Below the pieces are notes generated by a model that saw only the letters and a list, made by a program, of their open reading frames with translations, did not search any database and was not told the origin of the DNA. This document shows positions 62,149-64,000 of a DNA stretch of 64,000 nt, in pieces (positions within the stretch are counted from its first letter, which is position 1; every line of letters starts with the position of its first letter). The position numbers were made by a program, and so were the translations under genes. Source of the stretch: Komagataeibacter xylinus NBRC 15237 (lineage in GTDB: Bacteria; Pseudomonadota; Alphaproteobacteria; Acetobacterales; Acetobacteraceae); assembly GCF_001571345.1 (NCBI RefSeq), contig NZ_BCTP01000005.1:1-64000 (forward strand), written 5' to 3'.

Positions 62149-63438
62149 ATGGAAAAAGCGAATTCAGGCCAGGACGGAGGGGGCGGGCCAGGCGGGGCTT
62201 ATGGCACGCGGCCACTGTTGGTCATGGCCGGGCTGTTTTTCATCATCGGGTTTGTCACATGGCTCAACGGGCCACTGATCACGTTCGTGCAGGTTGCCTT
62301 TGGCGTGGGGCCGGTTGGGGCGTTTCTGGTGCCGATGTGTTTTTACCTCGCTTATTTTTTCTGCGCGTTTCCTGCCATGGCGCTTGCGCGGCGCACGGGG
62401 CTGCGTGGTGGCATCAGGCTGGCGCTTGGTGTCATGGCGGCAGGCACGCTTGGGTTTGGCGAATGTGTGGGGCGCGGCTGGTATGCTGGTGCGCTTGCGG
62501 GCCTGTCGGTGCTGGGCGCGGGGCTGACGCTGCTGCAGGTGGCGGTCAATCCGTATGTGACGCTGCTTGGCCCTGCGGCACAGGCGGCGCGGCGCATTGC
62601 AGGGATGGGCATTGCCAATAAGCTTTCAGGAATTATCGCACCTATAATATTTTCTCTTCTGGTCATGCATGATATTGGCGGCGTGGTGGCCCGTCTCGCG
62701 GCCAGCGGCAATGCCCGCATGCACGCACAGGTTCTGGCCGGTTTCGCCCATGCGGTGGTGCTGCCCTACCGGGGCATGGCGGTTGTGCTGCTGCTTGTGG
62801 CGCTGGGGCTGCGGCATGCGGGACTGCCCGATCTGCGTCTGGCCTGCCGGGATGCAGCCCCGCCCGGCGGGCGCATGGCGGGCATGGCCTGGGTCGGGAT
62901 TGCCGTGGTGTTCGTGTATGTAGGGGTGGAGGTGATGGCGGGCGATGGCATTGGCCTATATGCGCGCGGCATGGGGCTTCTGGTCGGGCAGACGCGGTTT
63001 CTCACCGCGTTCACGCTTGCGGGCATGCTGGGCGGGTATGTGCTGGGCAGTTTCATGGTGCCTGCCGTGATCCGGTCCGCGCCCTATCTGGGCCTGTCCG
63101 CGCTTGTGGGAGGCGCGTTGTGCACCGGGGCCATCATGGCCCACGGCATGGGCTCGGTGCTGTGCATCGCCCTACTGGGAGTGGCCAATGCCATGATGAT
63201 GCCAATCCTGTTTCCGCTGGTGCTGCACATGGCGGGGGCGTGGCGGCAGCGGGCGAATGCGCTGCTGGTCATGGCGTTTTGCGGCGGCGCTGTCATGCCG
63301 CAGTGTTTTGCCCTGCTGCAGGGGCCGTGGGGCATGAAACCGGCCTTCATGGGGCTGGTCATGCCCGGTTATGGGGTGATCGGACTTTTTGCGCTGGTGG
63401 TATGGTGGCGCGCGCGGGGGTTGGGTCGTGCCGCGTGA
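62149..63438 (+). CDS. FucP/GlcP-like sugar:H+ MFS transporter
   Basis: A 429-residue membrane protein with 12 helices. LLVMAGLFFIIGFVTWLNGP near residue 27 is the helix-1 hallmark of the FucP/GluP family, with PMCFYLAYFFCAFPAMALAR near 63, LTLLQVAVNPYVTLLGP near 125 and IANKLSGIIAPIIFS near 158. It probably imports L-fucose, glucose, galactose or N-acetylglucosamine with protons. The GH20 gene next to it (start 63473) favours N-acetylglucosamine or a chitobiose product. ATG 62149 follows GCGGGGGGAATGC; longer starts add a low-complexity extension. Confidence 0.9.
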   Translation: MEKANSGQDGGGGPGGAYGTRPLLVMAGLFFIIGFVTWLNGPLITFVQVAFGVGPVGAFLVPMCFYLAYFFCAFPAMALARRTGLRGGIRLALGVMAAGTLGFGECVGRGWYAGALAGLSVLGAGLTLLQVAVNPYVTLLGPAAQAARRIAGMGIANKLSGIIAPIIFSLLVMHDIGGVVARLAASGNARMHAQVLAGFAHAVVLPYRGMAVVLLLVALGLRHAGLPDLRLACRDAAPPGGRMAGMAWVGIAVVFVYVGVEVMAGDGIGLYARGMGLLVGQTRFLTAFTLAGMLGGYVLGSFMVPAVIRSAPYLGLSALVGGALCTGAIMAHGMGSVLCIALLGVANAMMMPILFPLVLHMAGAWRQRANALLVMAFCGGAVMPQCFALLQGPWGMKPAFMGLVMPGYGVIGLFALVVWWRARGLGRAA

Positions 63439-63472
63439 TGAGGCACCATGGAGCGACGCCTTTAACGGAATT

Positions 63473-64000
63473 ATGTCCATCATGCCTTTTGCCCGTCGTT
63501 TTCGCTCCTTTGCCATGGCCATGCTCTGCGTAGGGACGGCCTGCACGCCTGCTCTGGCCGCCCCGGCCCTGATGCCGCAGCCCGTGCAGTACCAGCCCAA
63601 GGGCAGCGCCCTGCCGCTTGCGGGCGGGGTGCAGGTGCAGTGGCAGGGCGTGCGCTCCCCCCTGTTGGAGCGCGCGGTGGCGCGTTTCGGGCAGCGCCTG
63701 GCTGCCCTGAGCGCGCGCCCGGCGGTGGCGGGCGCGCCTGCGGGGCTGGTGCTGCGCATCAACTGCCAGCATGCCGACCCGGATATGCTGTCGGTTCACA
63801 TGCGCGAACACTACCAACTCCGCACGGGGGCTGATGGCGCAACACTGGTGGCTGATGGCCCGGCGGGCGTGCTGCGCGGGCTGGCCACGCTGCTGCAACT
63901 CATTGAGCCCGGTGAGGCAGGCCCCGTGCTGGATGGGGCCGAGATTGATGACAGCCCGCGTTTTGCATGGCGCGGCATGCTGGTGGATGTCAGCCGTCAT
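63473..64000 (+). CDS. GH20 beta-N-acetylhexosaminidase, N-terminal part (cut by window end)
   Basis: A gene start truncated by the window edge; 176 codons are present and open. It has a signal peptide (MSIMPFARRFRSFAMAMLCV, cleaved after ALA near residue 29), then PALMPQPVQYQPKG near 31, and a domain ending in PRFAWRGMLVDVSRH, which is the usual beginning of the GH20 catalytic barrel (R-x-x-x-R-G-x-x-D-x-x-R-H). GH20 enzymes release terminal GlcNAc or GalNAc from glycans or chitin oligomers in the periplasm. The sugar transporter 34 bp upstream may import the product. The ATG at 63482 is an alternative. Confidence 0.85.
   Translation, partial: MSIMPFARRFRSFAMAMLCVGTACTPALAAPALMPQPVQYQPKGSALPLAGGVQVQWQGVRSPLLERAVARFGQRLAALSARPAVAGAPAGLVLRINCQHADPDMLSVHMREHYQLRTGADGATLVADGPAGVLRGLATLLQLIEPGEAGPVLDGAEIDDSPRFAWRGMLVDVSRH

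Overview
The window is a 64 kb, mostly GC-rich (by eye) chromosomal stretch. It reads like an acetic acid bacterium of the Acetobacteraceae, probably the Komagataeibacter/Gluconacetobacter group. The main reason is a large acetan/xanthan-type exopolysaccharide (EPS) cluster with GumD, GumM, GumH, GumK, GumB and Wzc-like proteins plus dTDP-rhamnose, UDP-glucuronate and GDP-mannose supply genes. No rRNA, tRNA, CRISPR array, integrase or intact insertion sequence was seen.

Layout. 1-5.9 kb: the 3' end of a TonB-dependent receptor, then a tight, AT-richer five-gene catabolic operon (APC permease, class III aminotransferase, isochorismatase-fold hydrolase, glutamine-synthetase-like ligase, N-formylglutamate-amidohydrolase-like enzyme). 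6.4-10.4 kb: NCS1 permease, a small cysteine-rich CWC protein, MsrP/MsrQ and an unknown protein. 10.4-14.8 kb: an AcoR-like regulator divergent from acoABC (acetoin dehydrogenase). 15.1-19.2 kb: xylulokinase, an exported MRJP/yellow-family protein and a sugar porter. 19.3-23.1 kb: an FAD/NAD(P) oxidoreductase plus a DegT-type aminotransferase, divergent from an unrecognised 303-residue protein.

23.3-49.5 kb is the EPS cluster. From the left: rfbD, rfbC, an exported GH5 glycosidase, a polymerase-like membrane protein and an acyltransferase on the minus strand. Then a GumK-type glucuronosyltransferase with three more glycosyltransferases on plus, ugd on minus, and on plus manC, GumD, GumM, Wzc, GumH/AceA, flippase, an outer-membrane beta-barrel, the Wza/GumB lipoprotein, a second acyltransferase, rfbB and rfbA. 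The seven transferase steps, counting the priming enzyme, and the sugar-nucleotide genes fit an acetan-like heptasaccharide (Glc2-Man-GlcA-Glc2-Rha). The dTDP-rhamnose genes lie at the two ends of the locus.

49.7-64 kb: an SDR, an unknown protein divergent from a Dps-like ferritin with a Fur-like palindrome between them, an agmatine/arginine-type guanidino-group hydrolase, and a GhrA-type reductase. Next comes a fluoride riboswitch heading a CLC-F antiporter operon with two exported proteins of unknown function. A minus-strand operon follows: ABM monooxygenase, MFS transporter, a UPF0261/Tm-1-like protein and a PEP-hydrolase-family TIM barrel. Its MocR-type regulator gene overlaps a striking GTGACAC operator. 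The window ends with a FucP-like sugar transporter and the start of a GH20 hexosaminidase.

A family of dispersed palindromic elements (TTTTTGGTG...CACCCAAAAA ends around one or two GC/A-T hairpins) sits after many genes and probably doubles as transcription terminators.
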